This document shows positions 1 to 8,462 of a stretch of DNA of 64,000 nt, piece by piece (the first letter of the stretch is position 1; each line of letters starts with the position of its first letter). Source of the stretch: Paenibacillus sp. MAEPY2 (GTDB taxonomy: Bacteria; Bacillota; Bacilli; Paenibacillales; Paenibacillaceae); contig NZ_AWUK01000021.1 of NCBI RefSeq assembly GCF_000499205.1, positions 62,001 to 126,000 on the forward strand, written 5' to 3'. The translations under genes and the position numbers were made by a program. The notes under the pieces are model-generated. The model worked only from the letters and a program-made list of their open reading frames with translations, searched no databases and was not told where the DNA came from.

Positions 1-612
1 TCCTTCCACAATCCGGTTATCTATACCCACCTGCTCCAGCATGCGATAAGCCAGCAAAGAATACCCTTGGCATACGGTGCTGCCGGTAACAAGTCCATCG
101 TATGCAGTATATTTCTGCAAGGATGTATCGTAGGAAAGGTTAAGCACAATCCAGTCATGAATGGCTTTGACCTTCTCATGATTCGTCATACCCGGCACAA
201 TAATTTCTTTCAGCACATTGGTCACCTTGCGGTTCACAAAATCGGTCTGTTCTTTGGTTTCCCGATATGCCAGCTTCACATGTACCTCTGCGGATACATT
301 GGAGCCTTTATAGTTAAATGCGTAACTTTTAACGGTATATTGAATATAGGGATCACTGGTCATTGCTTCGTCAATGGAGCTCTGCAACTGTTTCTTGAGG
401 CCTTTCACATTGCCTTTGTATGTAAAAACAAGTTCCTCCGTTCGCTGGGACATCGCGGTAAGCAACGTCTCACGCAGATCCGTATTCGTGGATATGTCCG
501 ATGTTCCCGACGCCGCGTATAGCTGATCCAGATCGACCGCATGTGGCAGTGCCACAGCGACGAGACAGCCAGCCAATAGCAGGGTTATCACTCGTTTTCC
601 GTGCTTGCCCAT
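1..612 (-). CDS. Transglutaminase-like exported protein, C-terminus cut by window edge
   Basis: Reading from the ATG at 612 gives 204 codons open to base 1, so the C-terminal part is outside the window. The N-terminus is a basic, hydrophobic export signal (MGKHGKRVITLLLAGC). The LAGC could be a lipobox, but hydrophobic residues continue after it, so a simple signal peptide or anchor is equally possible. Near the truncated end the motif STVCQGYSLLAYRMLEQVGI matches the nucleophile-cysteine region of bacterial transglutaminase-like domains, preceded by an HDWIVLNLSYD block typical of the same fold. The expected downstream His and Asp are off the window. Substrate unknown; members of this family act as cysteine proteases or cross-linking enzymes. 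It is the gene downstream of the SLH protein but is separated from it by a terminator. The family call is from motif recognition only. Confidence 0.8.
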   Translation of the reverse strand, partial: MGKHGKRVITLLLAGCLVAVALPHAVDLDQLYAASGTSDISTNTDLRETLLTAMSQRTEELVFTYKGNVKGLKKQLQSSIDEAMTSDPYIQYTVKSYAFNYKGSNVSAEVHVKLAYRETKEQTDFVNRKVTNVLKEIIVPGMTNHEKVKAIHDWIVLNLSYDTSLQKYTAYDGLVTGSTVCQGYSLLAYRMLEQVGIDNRIVEG

Positions 613-703
613 GAAAGGATACCACCTCTCTTTGCAAAGTTCTCATGCCTCATTGTATCACAAAAGGGATTGACGGCAGGCTTCTAGTTTTGTCGAAAAG
701 CAT

Positions 704-728
704 CAAAAGAGACCCTCCGCAGAAGGTC
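704..728 (-). terminator. Intrinsic terminator after the YcdB/SLH gene
   Basis: On the minus strand a 7-bp stem (GACCTTC / GAGGGTC, one G-U pair) with a TGCG loop at 728-711 is followed by TCTTTT. It lies downstream of the SLH gene stop at 816 and upstream of the transglutaminase start at 612, so the two are probably separate transcription units. Confidence 0.6.
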
Positions 729-815
729 CCTCTGTCTTCAGAAAATAAACCTAACCTACCCGTTATTCTCATCATATGACGCCTCCGGGTATTTATGCAA
801 CAAAACAAACTCTGC

Positions 816-3215
816 TCAATATAAGCGATTGCCGCTCATAAAGGTATCCGTCTTGCCCTGAAGCTTGGCCAGACGCTCCAATACCTGAGCCGCTTCCGCA
901 ACCGTCACTTTACGTGCAGGCATGAAGCGACCTTCAATTGAAGGCAGTAATCCCAGCTTGATGCTAAGGGAGACAGCGCCTTTGTTGTTGACTGCACTGG
1001 CATCTGCCAGGTTGGGAAGGTCCGATGGCAATGTGTAGAATCCAGCTAATTTCTCATAGCGCAAAATGCGCACGAGCAATACTGCTAACTCTTCACGAGT
1101 CATCTCTTCTTCAGGATTTAGCTTCGTTTCAGGGTCGGCACCCGCTAACCATCGCTGATCGATCAATGTCCGCACAGCTTGGTAATAAGGGCTCTCCGGA
1201 GTGATGTCAGCATATAGATTGCCATCCCCATCACCGCTATAATACACATCCATATTCGGATTAACTGCTCTTGCCAAATAGGTAAACCAGTCTCCCTTGG
1301 TGATGACCCGATCCGGGAATACTCGTCCCTGTTCATCTGCAAGAAGTACACCATGTTGCACCATGTTCTGCAGAGGTGATTCAGCCGCGTGCCCCGTAAT
1401 ATCGCTGCTTGTAACTTGAACTGCTCCAGTCATACTTCCGTACATCGACTTCCATTCTCCCGTGTTGGCATCAAGCACTTCATAGGTCATGCCAGTCAAC
1501 GGACTGTCCGTACGAGTAGGCATATAGGCTAGCTTGACACCCGCAGGAACGGCTTCACCGTTCCCCATGCCGAAACCTCCATAACGCGAGTAGGCCAGTA
1601 CCAATTTGAATTCTTCAAGGTAGGTAGCTCTGGCTTTCTCATAGCTGATGGCTGGTTTGATATCCGTCGGCAGTTGCTCTGGCGATGCAGCAACCATCGA
1701 ATAAAATTCGTTGATCGTTCCATCATTCGAAATTTGTACCTGAACCGTATCATCCTTAACCACAATTCCGTTTAAATATCGCTGGAATATAAATGTTCGT
1801 GCATCGTCCAATTCAAGCACCGTTGAAAGTCGGAATTGCTTACTTGCATCCGGCACAAGTGAGATGATTGTATTGACAGCCAGCTTCTCGGCTTGAGCTT
1901 TGGTTACGGTCTTGCCTTTTACTTCCGTCTCCGACTTTTCCTGCTCCATGCCCGGCATCATGCGCTGATAAATGTTCACACTGTAGATCTGTCCGGTTGC
2001 TGCATCAACCTGAGCCGAAATGTCTCTCATAAACATGTAAGATACACTTGCATTGCGATTGCTCCAGCTCAGGCTCCAGACCTGATTGTTTGGACTTGCA
2101 AAACTCCCTTTGGTTAACTGGCTATAATCCAATTGATAACCTTCCGGTATAGTAAAACTCTTTTTGACCAGCTTCTCTGCCTGCTGCGCATTCAATTTCG
2201 ATCCAGTATTCGGTGTAAAAGCAGCTACACTGCCTTTCAGCGGTTTGTCCTCTTGGGAATCTTCCTGGACAATGGCTTCACCTGTCATGCTGTTGATTCG
2301 ATCCAGTGTATTCGCATCAAGTGGCGTAACACTTGAATTCTTCGGCGTATACCCCAAGTAGTACTTCGGGCCTTTACGAGAAGAATAACGATCTTCGCTA
2401 ATATAGGCCAGCTGAATATCGAACTGTTCCTCGAACTTCTGCTGTGCCTGCTGCGCTGAAATTGCCGCCTCAGATGTTGGATATTCAGCTCCAATGGTAG
2501 TTCTTGAATATCCCGTCACTAAACCGCTTTGATCCACACTTATGTAGGCTGTTTCCGCCTCGGAGACCAAGCCTTCATGCTTCATTTGGTAGCTGTAAGT
2601 ATATTCTGTTCGGCCAAACAGGGATTGCTGCGCATTGTTTACATACCGATCATCAACGGCAACAAAACCACTTTCCTTCAAATTCGGAATCGCCTTGTAC
2701 AAGAACTCATCTGCCTGCTTTCTCGCTTCGGTTTTCGTTAATTTCGTCTCCGAATTCGAAACCTGCTTTTCCAGCAACTCAGAAGGCAAATGTACACTCA
2801 GCACTTCCCCTGTAACCGCATGTACCGATGCGCTGAATCCAGTGGAACGGTTTCCTTCACGCAGTTCAAATCCGATATCCCACGCCTTATAATCCGGTGG
2901 TGGAAAAGAGTTCGGTGAATCAAATCGTGCGGATGAGATCGTCGCCTTTTTTAGCAATGGAAATAATTTCAGTATATTCTCGCTGGCTTGCTTGGAGGAG
3001 ATTTTGGCTCCTTCAGGCACCTCGTTGTCTGTTACTCCAAGTTGTTGTTCCGTTTCCCCCGCAGCGGATTCTGTTACCCGTTCCGCTGTCGCTGCCGACG
3101 CGCTGCCTGCAAACCCTGGTGTCTGTGATGCCAGAAGCAATGTTGCCATGGCTGCTGTAGCCGCTTTGGCTGTGAACATTTTGAATCGTCCATTAAAATT
3201 CCAATCAAAACTCAA
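816..3215 (-). CDS. YcdB/YcdC-domain surface protein with C-terminal SLH repeats
   Basis: This 799-residue exported protein has a signal peptide (FTAKAATAAMATLLLASQ, ending near SASAA). A long central part has repeated PepSY-like units rich in 'TKAQAEKLA', 'SLSWSNR' and 'DAATGQIYSVN' phrases, which is the YcdB/YcdC domain type of Bacillales. The last about 190 residues hold three S-layer homology-like repeats (VFPDRVITKGDWFTYLARA; YADITPESPYYQAVRTLI; and one near the end), which anchor proteins to pyruvylated wall polymer. I chose the TTG at 3215 because AGGGAGAGG lies 7 bases before it. An in-frame TTG at 3257 would add 14 residues ahead of the signal peptide and has a weaker site. Function is unknown; a role at the cell surface is inferred from the architecture. 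Confidence 0.88.
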   Translation of the reverse strand: MSFDWNFNGRFKMFTAKAATAAMATLLLASQTPGFAGSASAATAERVTESAAGETEQQLGVTDNEVPEGAKISSKQASENILKLFPLLKKATISSARFDSPNSFPPPDYKAWDIGFELREGNRSTGFSASVHAVTGEVLSVHLPSELLEKQVSNSETKLTKTEARKQADEFLYKAIPNLKESGFVAVDDRYVNNAQQSLFGRTEYTYSYQMKHEGLVSEAETAYISVDQSGLVTGYSRTTIGAEYPTSEAAISAQQAQQKFEEQFDIQLAYISEDRYSSRKGPKYYLGYTPKNSSVTPLDANTLDRINSMTGEAIVQEDSQEDKPLKGSVAAFTPNTGSKLNAQQAEKLVKKSFTIPEGYQLDYSQLTKGSFASPNNQVWSLSWSNRNASVSYMFMRDISAQVDAATGQIYSVNIYQRMMPGMEQEKSETEVKGKTVTKAQAEKLAVNTIISLVPDASKQFRLSTVLELDDARTFIFQRYLNGIVVKDDTVQVQISNDGTINEFYSMVAASPEQLPTDIKPAISYEKARATYLEEFKLVLAYSRYGGFGMGNGEAVPAGVKLAYMPTRTDSPLTGMTYEVLDANTGEWKSMYGSMTGAVQVTSSDITGHAAESPLQNMVQHGVLLADEQGRVFPDRVITKGDWFTYLARAVNPNMDVYYSGDGDGNLYADITPESPYYQAVRTLIDQRWLAGADPETKLNPEEEMTREELAVLLVRILRYEKLAGFYTLPSDLPNLADASAVNNKGAVSLSIKLGLLPSIEGRFMPARKVTVAEAAQVLERLAKLQGKTDTFMSGNRLY

Positions 3216-3370
3216 ATCTGGACCTCTCCCTTCAATTTCATACAAGGATGCATGCAAAATAACCTCGCATGAATATTGCCAGTCTATTCTATGATACCAT
3301 AAGCTTCCTTTTTAATCGTCATTTTCCCAACAATTTTACAAATGTGAATTTCTGCATATTGTATAGAAAA

Positions 3371-3398
3371 AGCAAAAAACGCCAACCAGGTTGGCGTT
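3371..3398 (-). terminator. Intrinsic terminator of the alpha/beta hydrolase gene
   Basis: An 8-bp perfect stem AACGCCAA / TTGGCGTT with a 5-base loop is followed on the minus strand by a run of six T. It sits 20 bases after the hydrolase stop at 3418. Confidence 0.85.
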
Positions 3399-3417
3399 TC
3401 AACGATCAGCCGGAGTA

Positions 3418-4368
3418 TTAAATAGGCTGAATTTTCTCTATATTGACATTCGGTAGAACAGATTCGTTGGACTGAGCCTGCACCTGTACATGATTTTTCA
3501 AAAACGGAATCACCGTATTCCAGAACGCAGGATCTTCTTCTGAGCAGCTATGCCCTCCGCTATTGACCCATAGATGCTCCACAGGCGGATCCGCTTTGGA
3601 CATAAAATATTCAAGTTCGCTTGGTGGAATAAAGTTATCCCCTTTGGAATGTACCATAAGCATCGGCAGCTGCATTCCCTTGCGCCGTTCATTCAGCAGC
3701 ATCACGGGATCGCGCTGGCGATACGTTTTCAGAGATTCACCAAGCCGCCAGAACCAGATTCGCGGAATCAGCTGGGCCAGCGGAAATAAAGGCAGACGAC
3801 GCCGTCTCAGCTCCGCACTGACGATAACCTCGAATTGGGATGGCATGGAGTCTGTAATCACCGCGGATACAGGAATGCCCTCCGTCACAGCAAGGATCGT
3901 CCCTAAACCGCCCAAGGAGTGTCCAAGCACACCGATCGCCGCAGAATCAATTTCCGGCCGTGACGATGTATATCGCAAGGCTGACAGCAGATCGTCGCGG
4001 AACAGGTAAGCTGAAGCCGCTTTAACCGGATCGCTGGCTCCATGGCTTCGAACATCGTACATAAAGAGAGCATAACCTGCTTCCCAAATGGGACGTGCAT
4101 AACGGAGGACACGTGATCGGTTGGAGCCCCAACCATGTGCAATAATAACCAACGGCCAAGGCTTCGGGACATGAGCTCCGGCCGGAATGAACCAGCCATG
4201 AACTCTCCTGCCTCCGCTCTCGAAGGTTATATCCTCAAATGGCATGGGCGGTGTGAGCGTAATCGGAATCTTTTTGGGGGTCTGGCTATTTACGGCTGCC
4301 TTCCATAAACCACCCGCAGTTACCGCGGCAACAGCAATCATCCCGCCAATCATCGTTTTAGCTTTCAC
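3418..4368 (-). CDS. Alpha/beta-fold hydrolase with N-terminal membrane anchor
   Basis: The predicted 316 residues start with one hydrophobic segment (MIGGMIAVAAVTAGGLW), then an alpha/beta-hydrolase domain. The oxyanion region is VIIAHGWGSNRS and the nucleophile elbow is GVLGHSLGGLG (Ser in GHSLGG). A late MVHSKGDNFIPP supplies the acid-loop aspartate and NSGGHS the likely catalytic His. The fold resembles the BAAT/dienelactone-hydrolase-like or YqkD-type esterases of Bacillales; no substrate can be inferred. GTG at 4368 is preferred because GGAGAGGAG lies 8 bases upstream; the open frame extends to 4407 without a comparable site. The gene follows the KDPG aldolase remnant by about 160 bases, so co-transcription is possible but not shown. 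Confidence 0.85.
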   Translation of the reverse strand: MKAKTMIGGMIAVAAVTAGGLWKAAVNSQTPKKIPITLTPPMPFEDITFESGGRRVHGWFIPAGAHVPKPWPLVIIAHGWGSNRSRVLRYARPIWEAGYALFMYDVRSHGASDPVKAASAYLFRDDLLSALRYTSSRPEIDSAAIGVLGHSLGGLGTILAVTEGIPVSAVITDSMPSQFEVIVSAELRRRRLPLFPLAQLIPRIWFWRLGESLKTYRQRDPVMLLNERRKGMQLPMLMVHSKGDNFIPPSELEYFMSKADPPVEHLWVNSGGHSCSEEDPAFWNTVIPFLKNHVQVQAQSNESVLPNVNIEKIQPI

Positions 4369-4529
4369 TGGTGTCACTCCTCTCCGTTTTCTGGCTAACT
4401 CCATCATACGGCATCAAGATCAACAGGACGTTAATCCACATCACTTCTTATATTATCTATGGATACAGAATCTCTCCTTACATATATCCCGATGAGTCTG
4501 GTCCACTTCCGTTCGGTTGGTTTTCTGTT

Positions 4530-5162
4530 TCAATCTTCGATTTTCGCTATGTCCACAAATGCACGTGTGCAAGCAGCAATCTGCTCATCATTCCCTGCTG
4601 CAAGTGCTTCTCGTGGCAGAAGTGCACTTCCAAGGCCCACTGCTGCTGCACCCGCAGCATAATAATCTGTAATGTTATCCAGAGTGGCTCCTCCTGTTGC
4701 AAGCAGCGGAATATGATTCAGTGGAGCCTTGATTTCACGTAGATATGGAATGCCTAGACTGGCCATTGGGAACAGCTTCACCACTTTGGCTCCTGCTTCA
4801 TATGCAGCCACAATCTCCGTTGGCGTCATCGCCCCGGGCCAGATCTCCACTCCATGTTCTACAGCATATTCAATAACAGAAAGATCGACATTCGGAGACA
4901 CGAGAAATTGGGCACCCGCTGCAACGGCTTCTTTTGCCATCTGCACATTCAGTACCGTACCTGCTCCAATATAAGCCTTACCCTCATGTCATTCGCGCCA
5001 ATCTGCAATAATATCGTGTGCACCCGCTGTGTTTAGCGTCACTTCCATCAGACGGATTCCCCCATCTGTCATCCCCTGCCCTGCTGCCTGAGCAGATTCC
5101 CTGCTAATACCACGAACAATGGCTACCAGTCTCGATTCTAATAATACTTCCGTCAGATTCAT
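4530..5162 (-). pseudogene. eda: 2-dehydro-3-deoxyphosphogluconate aldolase (KDPG/KHG aldolase), split by in-frame TGA
   Basis: Starting at ATG 5162 (AAGGGGA 7 bases upstream) the frame reads a KDPG/KHG aldolase. It has LVAIVRG, then RLMEVTLNTAGAHDII (family Glu), then DWRE and a TGA at 4991-4989. It resumes in the same frame with HEGKAYIGAGTVLN, SPNVD, WPGAMTPTEI, the Schiff-base lysine in VVKLFPMASLGIPY, LLATGGA and a normal C-terminus. Length without the stop is about 210 residues, usual for the family. The enzyme cleaves KDPG to pyruvate and glyceraldehyde 3-phosphate, the last step of the uronate route whose kduI and kduD lie at 21.9-24.6 kb. Everything but one codon is intact. This suggests a recent nonsense mutation, a base error, or (less likely) readthrough. 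Family call is firm; functionality is not. Confidence 0.85.
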
Positions 5163-5335
5163 GCCAACTTCCCCTTGTTTCATAGATTCGGCAGCCGAAG
5201 ACAAGTATTCGTTATCACCGCTTTTCCGTTAGTCACTATTGTAAAGCATATCGTCCCCTGGATGAAATCATTTGATCCAATTTCTTGTGAGAGAGAGTGC
5301 ATCAAAGTCTCCGGTTTTTACAGTGAAAAGAAAAC

Positions 5336-5393
5336 GAAAAAACCTCTCCAAGGAACAGGGTGTAAACCACACCATCCATTCCGTTAGAGAGGT
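5336..5393 (-). terminator. Long intrinsic terminator of the glycosyltransferase operon
   Basis: Outer arms AACCTCTC / GAGAGGTT enclose secondary pairings (GGAA/TTCC and GGTGT/ACACC). The outer stem runs into six T on the minus strand. It follows the stop of the large glycosyltransferase at 5453. Confidence 0.85.
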
Positions 5394-5452
5394 TCTATGT
5401 TCTACATATCCATTAGATCATTTTCAACTAACCTTGAATTTACATATAAACT

Positions 5453-7417
5453 CTAAGCCTTTTCCAGCACACTATCCTTCTCCAGATCCTTAAAATACTT
5501 ATCATTGTACAACATGCTGGGATGTGTCGGATGATACATCAAAGCAATATCATTATGCTCTTTGGCTTTTGCCCGATTGCCCATCCGGTCATAACATACA
5601 CACAATTGTAGATGCGGCATCCATGTCCAAGCAGCTTCGTTCAATACGACCATCGGATCCGTCGGGCGTATGGCGCGGGTAGCCTGTTCATACCAGTATA
5701 ATGCTTTGCGATAATCCGTACGGTCTGCAAAATATCCACCCAATCGGCAGCAAATCTCTGCCCTCGGCAAATCAAAGGCAAAGGACCTCAGCAATGCCGA
5801 GACTTCCTTTTCTGAATGTTCAAGTGCTGCCTCGCAATCCGCTATCTTCTGGCATGCTGCAATCTGATCCTCCACCCATCCCAGCCCGGTGTCCAGGAAT
5901 TTCCCGTAGTAGTTCACTGCATCCTCAAAATGCCCGTGGTCTTTCAGTTCATTGCCAAAATAATATAAGTCACGCGGGGAGAATTCCTCCCCTGCCTGTT
6001 CGCGTTTGCGATAAATCTTTAGATTGCGATCCGTGTATTCCTTATCCTTCTTATGCGTGACAGCCACATCACTATGCAGCAGATGACCGGCCACTTCCAG
6101 ATATTCATGTACTGCACCAATCCAGCGATAATTCCGATCCCGGCGCACCAGTCGGTTCCGCCGCAGACGGTATGCCACCTTACCCTCCGCCGTAAAGGAC
6201 AGATGATAATCCATTGTGACACTGTCCACAGCAGGGTCCAGGGAACGCTTCAGTTCAATAAGCTTCAACCTGTCGTCCGGTTCAAACACATCATCTGCAT
6301 CCAGCCATAATATATATTCACTTGTTGCCTGTTCAAAGGCAAAGTTCCTTGCTGCCGCAAAATCATCCACCCATTCAAAATCGATGATGCGTTCCGTATA
6401 ACGAGCTGCAGTCTGGCGTGTCTGGTCCGTGGAACCTGTATCCACGATCACAATCTCGTCAGCGATTCCGTTAACCGAGTCCAAACATCTGGCGAGGGAA
6501 GCCTCTTCATTTTTGACAATCATACACAGCGAAATACTGATCGATTCCTCTCCGCGTATAGCTCTGCGATTAAAAGCAGCTACTCCAGGCAATTCCGATA
6601 GTCGATAGATGTGATAGGCCGGAAAATGGGTGTCCACGTATAAACGGAAGCCCAGTGCCTGAGCACGAATGCAAAAATGGCGATCTTCCCCCCAGAAAGA
6701 TACATTGGGAATCTGGTCATAGGAAACCCCGGCCGCCAGAACGTTCCTGCGAATAAGGGTGCACGCGCCAAGTCCTCCCACTTCATAACAACCCGGTGTA
6801 CGCAATTGCCTCAGAAACGTATCCGTTTGTGTACTCTCGTCCTCCACTTCCGCCCCTGTAACAGGTTTACCTCTCTTGCGGAATAGCGCGTACTCATCCT
6901 GCAACCAGACTTGCGGCATTTCCCTTGTGCCCGGCTGCCATCGTGTCCAAAAGATATTGGAGACAATTTCCTTCCCGCTGGATACGAGTTGTTCCAATGT
7001 CCGAGGGTGCAGGACGAGATCGGAATCAATCAGAAATACAGCATCGTACTGCTGATCACGGGCATAGGCCAATATACGATTTTTCAAACCTGCTACCCGC
7101 CAGATCTGTTCGTCCCGCCAATAATGCCCACCCTCGTCCTTGTTGTATATTCCTTTCCCCTGATTGGCATCCGTTTCCTTCACATCTGCATCGATAAGGC
7201 TCCCTTCATGCTGGAGTACAAACTCACGGAGCATATTGGATGCTGCTTCCTCTTCATTGTCGTTCACAAACAGATAGTCTGTCGTTACCGTCTTTCGCTC
7301 AAGCGATTCCAGGGACTGAAGAAATTCACGGAGTACCGCAGCCGTCTGCCGAACAGGACTTGCGATAAGAATCTTTTCCTTTGGCTCTTCTTTACCTTTT
7401 TCTTTTTCCTTCTTCAA
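5453..7417 (-). CDS. Two-domain glycosyltransferase with C-terminal TPR-like region
   Basis: The protein is 654 residues. TTG at 7417 is chosen because AAGGAGG lies 9 bases upstream and the preceding gene ends 20 bases away. Residues about 15-280 form a nucleotide-sugar-binding glycosyltransferase-A-like domain (ILIASPVRQT, VFLIDSDLVLHP with an acidic D-x-D-type motif, SFWGEDRHFCIRA). Residues about 290-400 are a second GT2 domain (SLCMIVKNEEASLARCLDSV, EIVIVDTGSTD, LWLDADDVF). The rest is helical with TPR-like spacing (YYGKFLDTG, ALYWYEQATRA). The second domain plus TPR tail is the arrangement of SunS-type and related peptide or protein glycosyltransferases. No signal peptide or membrane segment is visible, so it should be cytoplasmic. 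Acceptor and sugar are unknown. It forms an operon with the upstream GT2 gene. Confidence 0.88.
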   Translation of the reverse strand: MKKEKEKGKEEPKEKILIASPVRQTAAVLREFLQSLESLERKTVTTDYLFVNDNEEEAASNMLREFVLQHEGSLIDADVKETDANQGKGIYNKDEGGHYWRDEQIWRVAGLKNRILAYARDQQYDAVFLIDSDLVLHPRTLEQLVSSGKEIVSNIFWTRWQPGTREMPQVWLQDEYALFRKRGKPVTGAEVEDESTQTDTFLRQLRTPGCYEVGGLGACTLIRRNVLAAGVSYDQIPNVSFWGEDRHFCIRAQALGFRLYVDTHFPAYHIYRLSELPGVAAFNRRAIRGEESISISLCMIVKNEEASLARCLDSVNGIADEIVIVDTGSTDQTRQTAARYTERIIDFEWVDDFAAARNFAFEQATSEYILWLDADDVFEPDDRLKLIELKRSLDPAVDSVTMDYHLSFTAEGKVAYRLRRNRLVRRDRNYRWIGAVHEYLEVAGHLLHSDVAVTHKKDKEYTDRNLKIYRKREQAGEEFSPRDLYYFGNELKDHGHFEDAVNYYGKFLDTGLGWVEDQIAACQKIADCEAALEHSEKEVSALLRSFAFDLPRAEICCRLGGYFADRTDYRKALYWYEQATRAIRPTDPMVVLNEAAWTWMPHLQLCVCYDRMGNRAKAKEHNDIALMYHPTHPSMLYNDKYFKDLEKDSVLEKA

Positions 7418-7436
7418 ATGGATTGTCCTCCTTCCC

Positions 7437-8153
7437 TTATTCCGACCATTGCAGGAGTCTTGGCTCTGTATCCAAAATAGATTCGTACTGTTCCTTCCAG
7501 CCATACCTCGCATCCGGGTCCAATGCCTGGTAACGCTCGTATTTACGAATTCGGTCCTCTGCACGTGCCCAGCCATAATGCTTCACCCGAGGGGAGTGGC
7601 ATCCATAGGCAAAATGCTGAATAGTTAGTGGAAAACGGCCGCAGTGCTGCGGGGTTTCCTTCCATTCATAGCTCCATTCCGGGCGGTATCGCACCAGAAA
7701 TGGCCGATAATACGCATGAGCCTGCCAATATTCGTCATCCCGGTAATGCGTCTCGCTCCACATATCAAACAACCTGAAATAAATGGCGTCCTCGGTCCCA
7801 CCCAACAGTTGATTCCGAACAATGCCAAAATCGGTCGTCAGAATTTCATCCGCGTCCAGGTTCAAAATCCATTCCGGTCCGGTAGCCACCGTGGTCTCCC
7901 ACTGCTGCTTGCGTAAACTCACCTCATCTGCAAACAGGGAGGCCGGGTTCACAATCAACGTAAGGGGAATACCCTCCAGCATTTCCTGGCATAAAGCAAC
8001 GGTATTATCCGTACTGCCGTCGTCAATAATCACCGCACGATCAATCCACGGCCGGTGAGTCTCCAACGCCTGTCTGAGATACCTGTGTTCCTCATTGCGG
8101 ACAATCATGGACAAGGTGACATGCGGCCTCGTGGTTCCTTCACAATCTTCCAA
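7437..8153 (-). CDS. GT2-family glycosyltransferase
   Basis: The 238-residue protein begins at TTG 8153, with GGAGG 7 bases upstream. The GT2 signature is clear: TLSMIVRNEEHRYLRQAL, DRAVIIDDGSTDNT, EWILNLDADEIL (D-x-D metal/nucleotide-sugar site). The C-terminal half, with aromatic-rich VRYRPEWSYEWKE and a His-rich HFAYGCHSP segment, is typical of short stand-alone GT2 proteins that modify a protein or a small glycan. There is no membrane segment. Its stop lies 20 bases before the TTG of the two-domain glycosyltransferase, with a strong ribosome site in the gap, so the two are co-transcribed and likely act on the same acceptor. No polysaccharide export or polymerase genes lie nearby. Confidence 0.88.
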   Translation of the reverse strand: MEDCEGTTRPHVTLSMIVRNEEHRYLRQALETHRPWIDRAVIIDDGSTDNTVALCQEMLEGIPLTLIVNPASLFADEVSLRKQQWETTVATGPEWILNLDADEILTTDFGIVRNQLLGGTEDAIYFRLFDMWSETHYRDDEYWQAHAYYRPFLVRYRPEWSYEWKETPQHCGRFPLTIQHFAYGCHSPRVKHYGWARAEDRIRKYERYQALDPDARYGWKEQYESILDTEPRLLQWSE

Positions 8154-8344
8154 ATCCCCACCTCCAGGCTGAGTCTGTCACGCGTTATAACTGATGTGAT
8201 ATGGCTGTTTAATTTGGCTGAACCCCTGTTAAGCTCAATATCTAATCTATGCACGTCTGGAAGAGGGTTATGTCTGGCATGGAGACCTTTCATGACGTTT
8301 AAGAAACTTGAGCATATGATATGTGCCTCTTCACGAGCAACAAC

Positions 8345-8372
8345 AAAAAAGGCACCCGCTTCGGCAGGTGCC
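8345..8372 (-). terminator. Intrinsic terminator after xylB
   Basis: The stem GGCACC / GGTGCC with a 10-base loop is followed by six T on the minus strand. It lies about 90 bases after the xylB stop. The remainder of the 309-base gap 8154-8462 holds a tandem repeat (8416-8447) and the leader of the glycosyltransferase operon; nothing else was recognised there. Confidence 0.8.
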
Positions 8373-8415
8373 TCCCTAATAAACTATTTCATTGGTTTAA
8401 TATTTAATGATCTAT

Positions 8416-8447
8416 TGAGATGTCGATCTGGTGAGATGTCGATCTGG
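8416..8447. repeat. Perfect 16-bp tandem direct repeat
   Basis: Two adjacent identical copies of TGAGATGTCGATCTGG at 8416-8431 and 8432-8447, immediately downstream of xylB. Only two units are present, so it is a local duplication rather than an array. Confidence 0.9.
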
Positions 8448-8462
8448 AAAAAGTCTGAATAA

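Noticed and set aside
4989..4991. TGA in the aldolase as a selenocysteine codon
   Set aside because: The position is in a variable loop, not near the active site, and I could not identify a convincing selenocysteine insertion hairpin just downstream.
8416..8447. Start of a CRISPR or satellite array
   Set aside because: Only two adjoining 16-bp units without spacers, and no cas genes nearby.
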